Shown here: one piece after another, positions 7,185 through 14,086 of the stretch
Numbering within the stretch: position 1 is the stretch's first letter
Layout: each line of letters begins with the position of its first letter
DNA from: Candidatus Omnitrophota bacterium
GTDB taxonomy: Bacteria > Omnitrophota > Gorgyraeia > Gygaellales > Profunditerraquicolaceae
Direction: 5' to 3'
Assembly: GCA_026387485.1 (NCBI GenBank)
Contig: JAPLLQ010000105.1
Span: 1 to 22,090, forward strand
DNA: 22,090 nucleotides
Translations under genes and position numbers: made by a program
Notes under the pieces: model-generated
Databases searched by the model: none
The model's input: only the letters and a program-made list of their open reading frames with translations
Told to the model about the DNA's origin: nothing

Positions 7185-7785
7185 TATTAAAGAAAAAGTT
7201 AACCAGATGGCCCGGGCCGCTCTTTCTATGTGGAAGCTTACTTACGAGGCATTTATTGAACATGATGTGGATTTAATTACCAAGGCGCTTGATGAGGAGA
7301 ATAAGCTAAATGCCTTAGAAGACGAAATTAATGGTGGTATTGTTAACTTGGCTCAAGGAAGTTTTTCGCAGGATGATAAATTTAAAATTACGCTCTATGC
7401 GGATATAGCTGCGGATTTTGAACTTATCGGAGATTACTGTAAGGATATTCTTGAGAGGATAGAGATGAAAATTGAAGAAAAGCTGCTTTTTAGCGAAGAT
7501 GCTGTCCAAGAGTATAAAGAGCTTTATAATAAAACAAAGGTTGCGCTGGAAGAAGTGGTTTTTGTTTTAGAGAAAGATAATCCCGCTTTAGTAAAAGAAG
7601 TTCTCAGGGACCAAGAGCATATAGATAGCCTGGTGGATAAATACCGGCAACACCATAATCAGAGGATGATTGAGGGTAAGTGTAGTCCCCTTGGCTGCAA
7701 TATGTATTTAAATATGCTGGATTTTACCGCAGCGGTGTATTACCATGTCAAGAAGATAGCCAAGAATTTACTTAAGATAAAATAA
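7168..7785 (+). CDS. PhoU-like helical protein inside the hydrogenase operon
   Basis: This 205-residue, all-helical, charged protein has the pattern of PhoU domains: an N-terminal helix pair with ARAALSMWKLTYEAFIEHD, the DEENKLNALEDEIN repeat segment (compare PhoU 'D..ID.LE..I'), YADIAADFELIGDYCKDI, and a second half repeating the theme (DQEHIDSLVDKY, then LDFTAAVYYHVKKIAKNL). PhoU proteins bind metals and regulate phosphate transporters. There is no known reason for one in a hydrogenase, so its role here is open: assembly, metal handling or a regulatory contact. The ATG at 7168 lies within the large-subunit gene and its TAA overlaps the next ATG, so it is translationally embedded in the operon and not a chance neighbour. 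A second, more usual PhoU-like gene lies at 15375. Confidence 0.8.
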   Translation: MADLNSIKEKVNQMARAALSMWKLTYEAFIEHDVDLITKALDEENKLNALEDEINGGIVNLAQGSFSQDDKFKITLYADIAADFELIGDYCKDILERIEMKIEEKLLFSEDAVQEYKELYNKTKVALEEVVFVLEKDNPALVKEVLRDQEHIDSLVDKYRQHHNQRMIEGKCSPLGCNMYLNMLDFTAAVYYHVKKIAKNLLKIK

Positions 7786-9467
7786 TGCCTAATCTTTTCT
7801 CTTACCCTTTCTTTAAATTAGACCAGCTTAATAGTTTTATAATTTTAGCTATTGGGCTGTTTACAATTTTAACTCTTATTTATTCCTCTAGGTTTATGAA
7901 GGGAAAGCCGCAACTCATCCAGTATTACACCTATATTATCCTGACTGCAATTGCAGCTGTCGCAGCAGTCCTTGCCAATAATCTTATCTTGCTTTTGGTA
8001 TTTTGGGGATTTTTAGGTTTGACCCTCTATCTTTTAATCAATATGGGTGATGAAAAGTCGTTTTTAGCCGCTAAGAAGACACTTATTATTGTCGGCGGGT
8101 CTGATGCCTTAATGATATTCGGCATAGGAATTGTTTATTATTTTACTAATAGTTTTCAGATGGATAGAATAAGGCTGGAATTAAATAACGGCTTATTAAT
8201 TTTTGCCTATATTTGCATTGCCATTGCCTGTTTTGCTAAGGCAGGCGCAATGCCGTTTCATTCTTGGGTTCCCGATTCTGCTGTAAGCGCTCCTATTCCA
8301 GTAGTGGCATATCTGCCAGCTTCGTTAGACAAATTATTAGGCATCTATCTATTAGCCCGTATCTCGTTAAATTTATTTGTAATGAATAAGGCGATGAATA
8401 GTCTGCTTATGCTTATCGGAGGCCTGACCATAATTGCGGCAGTAATGATGGCTTTGGTTCAGCATAACCTTAAGAGGCTCCTGGGTTATCATGCCGTATC
8501 GCAGGTAGGCTATATGATTTTAGGCATTGGCACAGGTAATCCCGTTGGCATAGCCGGTGGCTTATTCCATATGCTGAACAACTCAGTTTATAAATCTTGT
8601 TTATTTTTTGGCGCTGGTAACGTGGAGTACCGCATAAATACAACTGAGCTTGACGAGCTCGGCGGTTTAGGCAAGTTAATGCCGATTACCTATGCCTCTT
8701 TTTTGATTGCAAGTATTGCGATATCCGGCGTACCCCCATTTAATGGTTTTGCATCAAAATGGCTAATTTATCAAGGGATAATTTTAAACCTTCAAGATAC
8801 AAAATCTGTAGTACAGTCAATCCTTAGCGTATTTTGCTTAGTTGCAGCAATGTTCGGTTCAGCTCTTACCTTAGCGAGTTTTGCAAAGTTGCTTCACGCT
8901 GTGTTTTTAGGCCAGCGTCTGAATACTATAAAAGCCAAAGGTATCAAAGAAGTTTCTTGGGCAATGTGGAGCCCCTGTATAATATTAGCAGCTATCTGTG
9001 TAATATTCGGGGTATTTGTGTTTGCCATTCCTTTAAAATATTTTATTTTCCCCGCCGTATCAAATTATCAAATTTTAAGTAGGCAAAGCCTGCCGGGTAG
9101 TTGGTCGCCTCTCTTGGCTGCCTCGTTTATAATTTTAGCTCTGGTTTTAGGTTTTATTATATTTAAATTGGGCAGGTTAAAATTAAATTTGCGTCAGGAT
9201 TCTACTTTTAGCGGCGGCGAAATAACACAACCTCAAGCAGAAAACATGGTTACGGGCATAGATTTTTATAATACAATAAAAGAAATGGCCTTTTTGCGTC
9301 CGGTTTATAAAATGGCCCAACAAGGTATTTTTGATATATATGAACAGGGGAAAAAATTTTTCTCGATTTCGAAAGTATTTCAATATTTACACAATGGTGT
9401 TTTACCTACTTATTTAATTTGGATGTTACTAGGTATGACATGCTTGTTTTTTATGCTAGTAAGATAA
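7785..9467 (+). CDS. NuoL/HyfB-like antiporter-type membrane subunit
   Basis: This 560-residue membrane protein of the proton-translocating Nuo/Mrp family has about 14-16 predicted helices. The lysine-bearing segment FAKAGAMPFHSWVPDSAVSAP (Lys152) matches the central channel lysine, and LVQHNLKRLLGYHAVSQVGY matches the second conserved half. The glutamate usual in helix 5 is absent: WGFLGLTLYLLI (Trp74-Gly75) stands where homologues have WE. The C-terminal stretch (about 470-560, TGIDFYNTIKEM through LHNGVLPTYLIW) resembles the HycC/HyfB end that forms the lateral helix and last membrane helix. It starts on TAATG after the PhoU-like gene. It may take the place of MrpA's antiporter half, since no separate mrpA is present and the next gene matches MrpA's C-terminal part. 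Confidence 0.9.
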   Translation: MPNLFSYPFFKLDQLNSFIILAIGLFTILTLIYSSRFMKGKPQLIQYYTYIILTAIAAVAAVLANNLILLLVFWGFLGLTLYLLINMGDEKSFLAAKKTLIIVGGSDALMIFGIGIVYYFTNSFQMDRIRLELNNGLLIFAYICIAIACFAKAGAMPFHSWVPDSAVSAPIPVVAYLPASLDKLLGIYLLARISLNLFVMNKAMNSLLMLIGGLTIIAAVMMALVQHNLKRLLGYHAVSQVGYMILGIGTGNPVGIAGGLFHMLNNSVYKSCLFFGAGNVEYRINTTELDELGGLGKLMPITYASFLIASIAISGVPPFNGFASKWLIYQGIILNLQDTKSVVQSILSVFCLVAAMFGSALTLASFAKLLHAVFLGQRLNTIKAKGIKEVSWAMWSPCIILAAICVIFGVFVFAIPLKYFIFPAVSNYQILSRQSLPGSWSPLLAASFIILALVLGFIIFKLGRLKLNLRQDSTFSGGEITQPQAENMVTGIDFYNTIKEMAFLRPVYKMAQQGIFDIYEQGKKFFSISKVFQYLHNGVLPTYLIWMLLGMTCLFFMLVR

Positions 9468-9477
9468 GGACAAGAGT

Positions 9478-10014
9478 ATGGAATTGCATTTAATATTATT
9501 ATTCATGATTTGTGCCAGTGTCGCGGCAGTAGAGAGTAAGGATTTAATCTCTGGCGTTATTACCTTAAGTGCGGCAGGCTTAGGGTTATCCTTGGCCTTC
9601 TTGATTTTAAAAGCGCCTAATCTGGCCATAACGCAATTAGTAGTTGAGATTTTATATGTGATAATTCTTATCCGCGCGATAATAAATAAAGATTTAGTAT
9701 TAATAAAAGATGGTCGTTGGCTGTTTAATACAATCTCCACATTTTTATTTATCGGCTCTTTTTTAATATTTGCTTTTTTTGCTTTGAAAGAGCTGCCGAA
9801 TTTTGGCCAGCCGATTATGAAAGTAGCAGGTGAGTATCTGAAAAGCGGCTTAGGCCAGACCGGTTCAGCTAACATAGTTACTGCCATAACCTTAAATTTT
9901 AGAAGTCTGGATACGCTTGTTGAAACCGCTATTCTTTTTACTGCAATAATAGGGGTCTTAGCTATCATAAGGAAGGTCGGGAAAATTTACGACCCGGAAA
10001 AAGGAAAAAGATGA
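9478..10014 (+). CDS. MbhD-MbhE-like membrane protein (DUF4040 plus MbhE; MrpA C-terminal part)
   Basis: This 178-residue membrane protein has about five helices. The first half, with GVITLSAAGLGLSLAFLIL and APNLAITQLVVEILYVIILI, is the DUF4040/MbhD pattern. The second half, with a long loop and LNFRSLDTLVETAILFTAIIG, is the MbhE pattern. In Mrp antiporters both are found at the C-terminal end of MrpA; in archaeal Mbh they are separate genes. Here they are a single gene. The ATG at 9478 follows AGGA about ten bases upstream, ten bases after the previous stop. The stop overlaps mnhB as ATGA. A reverse-strand open frame covers the same bases but is a shadow. Confidence 0.88.
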   Translation: MELHLILLFMICASVAAVESKDLISGVITLSAAGLGLSLAFLILKAPNLAITQLVVEILYVIILIRAIINKDLVLIKDGRWLFNTISTFLFIGSFLIFAFFALKELPNFGQPIMKVAGEYLKSGLGQTGSANIVTAITLNFRSLDTLVETAILFTAIIGVLAIIRKVGKIYDPEKGKR

Positions 10015-10445
10015 GTAATGAGAAAGGGATGTCTTTAATTGTCAAGACCGTCACTCGGCTTACATTTGGGTTAATCATTATTTACGGAATCTATATTGTT
10101 TTGCGCGGGCATATTAGTCCGGGAGGAGGCTTTGCCGGCGGCGTAATTATCACACTCTCTTTTATTCTTTTAATGCTTGCTTTTGGTAAAGATAATGTCT
10201 TAAAAAAACTAAACCAATCCAGATGCCTGACTTTTAGTAGCCTTGGGGCGTTAATATTTTTATTTATCGCCACAGCAGGCTTTATAAACAAACAGAAGGC
10301 AGTTGGGGGAAAAGAACACTTCGCTATTTTTGGCGCAGGCCTTATTCCTTTATGCGATATCGCCGTATCTGTTATGGTAGGAACAGGGCTCTTTCTTATG
10401 TTTTTTGCTTTAGTCCTATTAGTGGAGGAAAAAGAGGGAAAATGA
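10011..10445 (+). CDS. mnhB: Mrp/Mnh Na+/H+ antiporter subunit B
   Basis: This 144-residue protein with four membrane helices carries the MnhB hallmark RGHISPGGGFAGGVIITLSF at about residues 32-51, a glycine-rich turn shared by Mrp and Mbh complexes. The N-terminal SLIVKTVTRLTFGLIIIYGIYIV is the first helix. It has an ATGA overlap at both ends, so translation is coupled to its neighbours. It forms part of the ion-translocating arm. Confidence 0.93.
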   Translation: MSNEKGMSLIVKTVTRLTFGLIIIYGIYIVLRGHISPGGGFAGGVIITLSFILLMLAFGKDNVLKKLNQSRCLTFSSLGALIFLFIATAGFINKQKAVGGKEHFAIFGAGLIPLCDIAVSVMVGTGLFLMFFALVLLVEEKEGK

Positions 10446-10780
10446 GCCTATATTTTATGTGCTTTGTATTATTTTCTATTGGGCTTTATTGTATTTTGAG
10501 GAAGAGAAATATTATCAAGATAATTATTGGTATAGTCATTGTTGAATATGCACTAAATCTTTTTCTTATTTTAATAGGTTATCGTATCCATGGCCGGGCA
10601 CCTATCGTAGCACAAGATCAGGAAATCTTAAACATGGTTGATCCTTTACCTCAAGCCATGGTTTCGACTTCAATAGTTATCGGCTTGGCAATTATAGTTG
10701 TGCTGATTAGCCTTGCGATAAGAATCTATGAGAAATACGGCACTTTTGATATAACCAAGATCCGGAGATTAAAAGGATGA
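10442..10780 (+). CDS. mnhC: Mrp/Mnh Na+/H+ antiporter subunit C (NuoK-like)
   Basis: This 112-residue protein with three helices is a NuoK homologue. Family segments include GLYCILRKRNIIKIIIGIVIVEYALNL, in which the glutamate of VEYALNLFL is the conserved membrane acid, and the loop DPLPQAMVSTSIVIGLAI. The start is the ATG at 10442, overlapping the mnhB stop as ATGA; an upstream in-frame ATG at 10352 lies deep in mnhB and gives non-homologous residues. The stop overlaps the mnhD start. Confidence 0.93.
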   Translation: MSLYFMCFVLFSIGLYCILRKRNIIKIIIGIVIVEYALNLFLILIGYRIHGRAPIVAQDQEILNMVDPLPQAMVSTSIVIGLAIIVVLISLAIRIYEKYGTFDITKIRRLKG

Positions 10781-12267
10781 GAATGCTTCTGTTTTTTATA
10801 ACCATTCCATTATGTGCTGCTTTTTTGATTTCGCTTTTTAACAGAAAAATAAAGAATTTAAGTGACTTTATTGCTAATTTAGCTACATTTATTTTATTTC
10901 TGTTTTCTTTAAGCAGCATTAAATTAATCAGTCTTTATAAAATTATCGTCTACAGGTTAGGCGGATGGATGCCTCCTATGGGTATCTGTTTAGTTGGAGA
11001 TGGCCTGGCGAGCTTTATGCTGGTGACCGTAAACTTAATCAGTTTCCTGGTGATGATATACTCTATAAGTTATATGGACAGATACACCGATAAATGGAAG
11101 TTTCATGCTTTGTTTATGCTTATGTTAGCAGGGATGAACGGAGTAATTTTAAGCGGCGATTTATTTAGTCTTTATCTATTTTTAGAGATGGCTTCTATTT
11201 CAGCTTACGTTCTAGTTGCTTTTGGCACTGAACCTGAAGATCTGGAGGCTTCTTTTAAATATGCAATAATGGGTTCAATTGCTTCAATTTTTATATTATT
11301 AGGCATAGGGCTGCTTTATAGCTATACCTCTACACTTAATATGGCTGATATCTCCTCAGGTTTATTGAATAAACCAAAAGGTTTGCTTGTTGGTTTTGTA
11401 GCTGTCTTATTTCTGGCAGGTTTTGGTTTAAAGTCAGCGCTGGTACCATTTCATACCTGGCTGCCGGACGCACATTCTTCTGCACCCAGCCCAGTATCGG
11501 CAATTTTGTCAGGGATATTTATTAAGACGCTGGGTATTTATGCTTTAGCCAGGATTTTCTTTAACATTTTAGGTATTTCGGATAAGATACTTTTTCTCTT
11601 TATGGTTTTAGGGGTATTATCAATGGTAGTAGGCGCATTATTAGCTATGGCCCAGAATGATATAAAAAGAATGTTGGCATATTCAAGCATCAGCCAGATA
11701 GGTTATATTGTTTTTGCTTTGGGTATAGGTACGCCTTTAGCACTTTTAGGCGGGCTGCTTCATTTATTTAATCACGCTGTTTTTAAATCATTGCTATTTT
11801 TAAATGCCGGAGCAATTGAGTATTCAACCGGCTCAAGAAAATTGAGTGATTTAGGCGGATTGAATAGTAAGCTTCCTATTACAGGAGGTACTAGTTTCAT
11901 AGGTTCTATGAGCATAGCCGGCATACCGCCACTGGGCGGATTTTGGAGCAAGTTGATTATAATTATCGCTGCTGTACAGACAGGACATATTGGTTTTGCT
12001 TTTGTTGCGGTTTTAGTGAGTATTATTACTTTGGTATACTATCTTAAATTCCAGAGCTTTGTTTTTTTTGGCAAGCTTAATCAGGCCTACATTAAAGTAA
12101 GAGAAGTTCCTTTAGTAATGAAATTAGCCATGGTATTCTTAGCGGGTATCTCTATTTTTTCCGGGTTATTGCTAACTCCTCCCTTTAAAGATTTTCTTCA
12201 GTCAGCTACGGGTATTTTATTGTCAGGGACCGCTTATGGGCAGGCAATTTTTGGTGCAATAAAATGA
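10777..12267 (+). CDS. mnhD: Mrp/Mnh Na+/H+ antiporter subunit D (NuoN/MbhH-like)
   Basis: This 496-residue protein with about 14 helices is the main antiporter-type subunit. Its ion-path residues are in place: Glu137 in FLEMASISAYVLVAF, Lys219 in FGLKSALVPFHTWLP, and Lys250 in SGIFIKTLGIYALAR. LLAMAQNDIKRMLAYSSISQIGY marks the second half-repeat. It contrasts with the HyfB-like subunit at 7785, which lacks the helix-5 glutamate. ATGA overlaps join it to mnhC and mnhE. The length is normal for MrpD. Confidence 0.95.
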   Translation: MRMLLFFITIPLCAAFLISLFNRKIKNLSDFIANLATFILFLFSLSSIKLISLYKIIVYRLGGWMPPMGICLVGDGLASFMLVTVNLISFLVMIYSISYMDRYTDKWKFHALFMLMLAGMNGVILSGDLFSLYLFLEMASISAYVLVAFGTEPEDLEASFKYAIMGSIASIFILLGIGLLYSYTSTLNMADISSGLLNKPKGLLVGFVAVLFLAGFGLKSALVPFHTWLPDAHSSAPSPVSAILSGIFIKTLGIYALARIFFNILGISDKILFLFMVLGVLSMVVGALLAMAQNDIKRMLAYSSISQIGYIVFALGIGTPLALLGGLLHLFNHAVFKSLLFLNAGAIEYSTGSRKLSDLGGLNSKLPITGGTSFIGSMSIAGIPPLGGFWSKLIIIIAAVQTGHIGFAFVAVLVSIITLVYYLKFQSFVFFGKLNQAYIKVREVPLVMKLAMVFLAGISIFSGLLLTPPFKDFLQSATGILLSGTAYGQAIFGAIK

Positions 12268-12758
12268 TAAAGAGAGTTATTTTATTCATAGGCGCATTTT
12301 TTACCTGGATATTTTTAAGCTGGGATACGGATATGGAACATATTATCGTCGGTATCGCCATCGGTATATTTGTTTCTTTTATGACGGCTGACCTATTTGA
12401 GAAGAGAACGTTAATCTTGGTTAATCTTAAACGCTGCCCTTGGTTCTTTTATTATATACCGCTTTTTATTTGGGAGTGTATAAAAGCCAATATAGACGGA
12501 GCATATAGAGTAGTCCATCCAGATTTACCCATTAGGCCGGGGATCGTTAAGGTTAGAACTACCCTGAAGTCAGATACAGGTTTAACTTTTTTAGCGAATA
12601 CCCTCACTCTTAAACCGGGTACACTGACAGTAGATATTGATAAGGAAAACGGTTTTTTATATATTCACTGGATTGATGTTAAAACTCAAGGCGTTGAAGC
12701 CGCGACTGAGTTGATTGTGCATAAGTTTGAGCGTATATTAAAGAAGATTTTTGAGTAG
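12264..12758 (+). CDS. mnhE: Mrp/Mnh Na+/H+ antiporter subunit E
   Basis: This 164-residue protein has an N-terminal two-helix membrane part (ILFIGAFFTWIFLSW, HIIVGIAIGIFVSFM) and a soluble C-terminal domain with the MnhE core RPGIVKVRTTLKSDTGLTFL and NTLTLKPGTLTVDID. The closing residues IHWIDVKTQG are also typical of the family. The start overlaps mnhD as ATGA. A 38-base gap with CGGAGG follows before mnhF. Confidence 0.94.
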   Translation: MIKRVILFIGAFFTWIFLSWDTDMEHIIVGIAIGIFVSFMTADLFEKRTLILVNLKRCPWFFYYIPLFIWECIKANIDGAYRVVHPDLPIRPGIVKVRTTLKSDTGLTFLANTLTLKPGTLTVDIDKENGFLYIHWIDVKTQGVEAATELIVHKFERILKKIFE

Positions 12759-12796
12759 TTCTCTTCAACTATTTTAACCGGAGGTTTTTAGGTACA

Positions 12797-13156
12797 GTGA
12801 AAAGATTGCGGTATTTCTTGGGGTTAATAGCGATTGTTGCCACATTGACTATAGTTATATTCTATCCCATACCTTCTTTATTGGCCTGGCAGTCCATTTT
12901 CTTAAAGAGAGTATTTTTTGTGCTAATTCTCTGCGGCCTGTTTTGCCTGTGGCGGATATTGATAGGGCCGACAGCGGCTGATAGGGCAGTAGGTCTTGAT
13001 ATTATGGGTATATTAATTTTAGGTTTTTGCGCTATATTAGGGATTCCTACCGGTCGTGATTGGTATATTGATATTGGTATTGCCTGGGCTTTACAGAGTT
13101 TTATCTCCATTCTTGCCTTGGGTAAGTATTTAGAAGGAAGGCGCTTTGATGAATGA
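12797..13156 (+). CDS. mnhF: Mrp/Mnh Na+/H+ antiporter subunit F
   Basis: This 119-residue membrane protein has the MnhF core LWRILIGPTAADRAVGLD and a last helix WALQSFISILALGKYLEG. It carries about 25 more residues at the N-terminus than most MrpF proteins, forming an added hydrophobic segment (YFLGLIAIVATLTIVIFYPI). The GTG start at 12797 is the only good choice, with GGAGG about 12 bases upstream, which is a rather long spacing. It overlaps mnhG by eight bases. Confidence 0.92.
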   Translation: MKRLRYFLGLIAIVATLTIVIFYPIPSLLAWQSIFLKRVFFVLILCGLFCLWRILIGPTAADRAVGLDIMGILILGFCAILGIPTGRDWYIDIGIAWALQSFISILALGKYLEGRRFDE

Positions 13157-13484
13157 AATATTCGGCTTAATATTTATAATCGTAGGCGTTGCCTTTGATT
13201 TCTTTGGATGTCTGGGGCTGGTAAGGTTACCTGATGTCTATAACCGGCTTCATTCTTCCATAAAATGTGTTACCTTAGGGACCTCGAGTATTTTATTTGG
13301 ATTATTTTTATTTAAAGGATTTAATGAGGCTGGCCTAAAGGCACTTTTGTGTATTTTGTTCTTAATCTTAACTGCTCCGGTAACAGCTCATGTGCTTTCA
13401 AGAAGTGCGCACAAATCTGGAGTTAAGCTTTGGGAAAAATCTGTTTGCGATAAATATAGCGAAGATAAAGATGCGCTATCCTAA
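13149..13484 (+). CDS. mnhG: Mrp/Mnh Na+/H+ antiporter subunit G
   Basis: This 111-residue protein with three helices carries the MnhG pattern: GVAFDFFGCLGLVRLPDVYNRLHSS-type sequence at about residues 13-37 and LTAPVTAHVLSRSAHKSG near 79-96. I start it at the ATG at 13149, preceded by GGAAGG, and not at the adjacent TTG at 13146. It overlaps mnhF by eight bases and the following ferredoxin gene by 14. This completes Mrp subunits B to G in standard order. Confidence 0.93.
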   Translation: MNEIFGLIFIIVGVAFDFFGCLGLVRLPDVYNRLHSSIKCVTLGTSSILFGLFLFKGFNEAGLKALLCILFLILTAPVTAHVLSRSAHKSGVKLWEKSVCDKYSEDKDALS

Positions 13485-14082
13485 ATTAAGAGAACTAAAA
13501 GAAGCGATAAGAGCAATATTCAGTAGCCCATATACCAGCCGTTTTCCTTATGAGCCGCATGAACCTTATGAGCGTTTCCGGGGCCGGCCTTATTTTTATG
13601 AAAAAGATTGCATAGGCTGCGCAGCCTGTGCCCAGGTTTGCCCGGCAAAAGCTATAACTTTCGAAGATCATCTAAAGGGCGCTTTAGCTAAAAGGAAATT
13701 AACTATCCATTGGGATATCTGTATATTCTGCGGCCAGTGCGAGGCTAACTGCCCTACCTCAAAAGGAATTATGCTTTCCCGGGAGTTTGATTTAGCGACA
13801 ACGGAAAAAAGAGAAGAGTTAAAGCAGGCAATAGAAAAAGAATTTATTCTTTGTGAGTGCTGCGGGAGTCCGGTTCTTCCTTATGACCAGTATGCCTGGG
13901 TAGTTAAAAGGATTGGCCCTTTAAGTTTTTCCAATACCTCGCTTTTGCTTTTTTATTTAAGAAGCGCGGGTCTAGCTTTAAAAGAAAAAATCATCCCTAA
14001 TCCCGAAAAAAAGTTTAATCGGGCTATGCGCATAAAAATACTTTGCCCCAATTGCCGCCGGGAAGCGGTTCTTAAATCATAG
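13471..14082 (+). CDS. HycF/HyfH/NuoI-like ferredoxin subunit with a C-terminal four-cysteine domain
   Basis: This 203-residue iron-sulfur protein would connect the electron-input side to the hydrogenase small subunit. Two [4Fe-4S] motifs are clear: CIGCAACAQVCP at residues 47-58 and CIFCGQCEANCP at 84-95. The preceding PHEPYERFRGRPYFYEKD resembles the NuoI/HyfH lead-in (fRGrp). The C-terminal part (about 120-203) adds CECCG at 128-132 and CPNC at 192-195, four cysteines that could form a zinc-ribbon-like site, as is seen in HycF/HyfH-type proteins. The start is the ATG at 13471, inside mnhG; an upstream frame opening at 13390 gives unrelated residues. It ends the hydrogenase run; an MFS gene follows after four bases. 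Confidence 0.88.
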   Translation: MRYPKLRELKEAIRAIFSSPYTSRFPYEPHEPYERFRGRPYFYEKDCIGCAACAQVCPAKAITFEDHLKGALAKRKLTIHWDICIFCGQCEANCPTSKGIMLSREFDLATTEKREELKQAIEKEFILCECCGSPVLPYDQYAWVVKRIGPLSFSNTSLLLFYLRSAGLALKEKIIPNPEKKFNRAMRIKILCPNCRREAVLKS

Positions 14083-14086
14083 TAGT

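Noticed and set aside
9456..9968. Reverse-strand open frame of 170 codons opposite the MbhD-MbhE-like gene
   Set aside because: It lies wholly antisense to a gene with clear family segments and operon overlaps, and its translation is lysine/serine/isoleucine-rich without recognisable motifs.
13390..13470. Upstream extension of the HycF-like gene into mnhG
   Set aside because: The 27 added residues overlap mnhG in another frame and resemble nothing; the ATG at 13471 gives a typical N-terminus.
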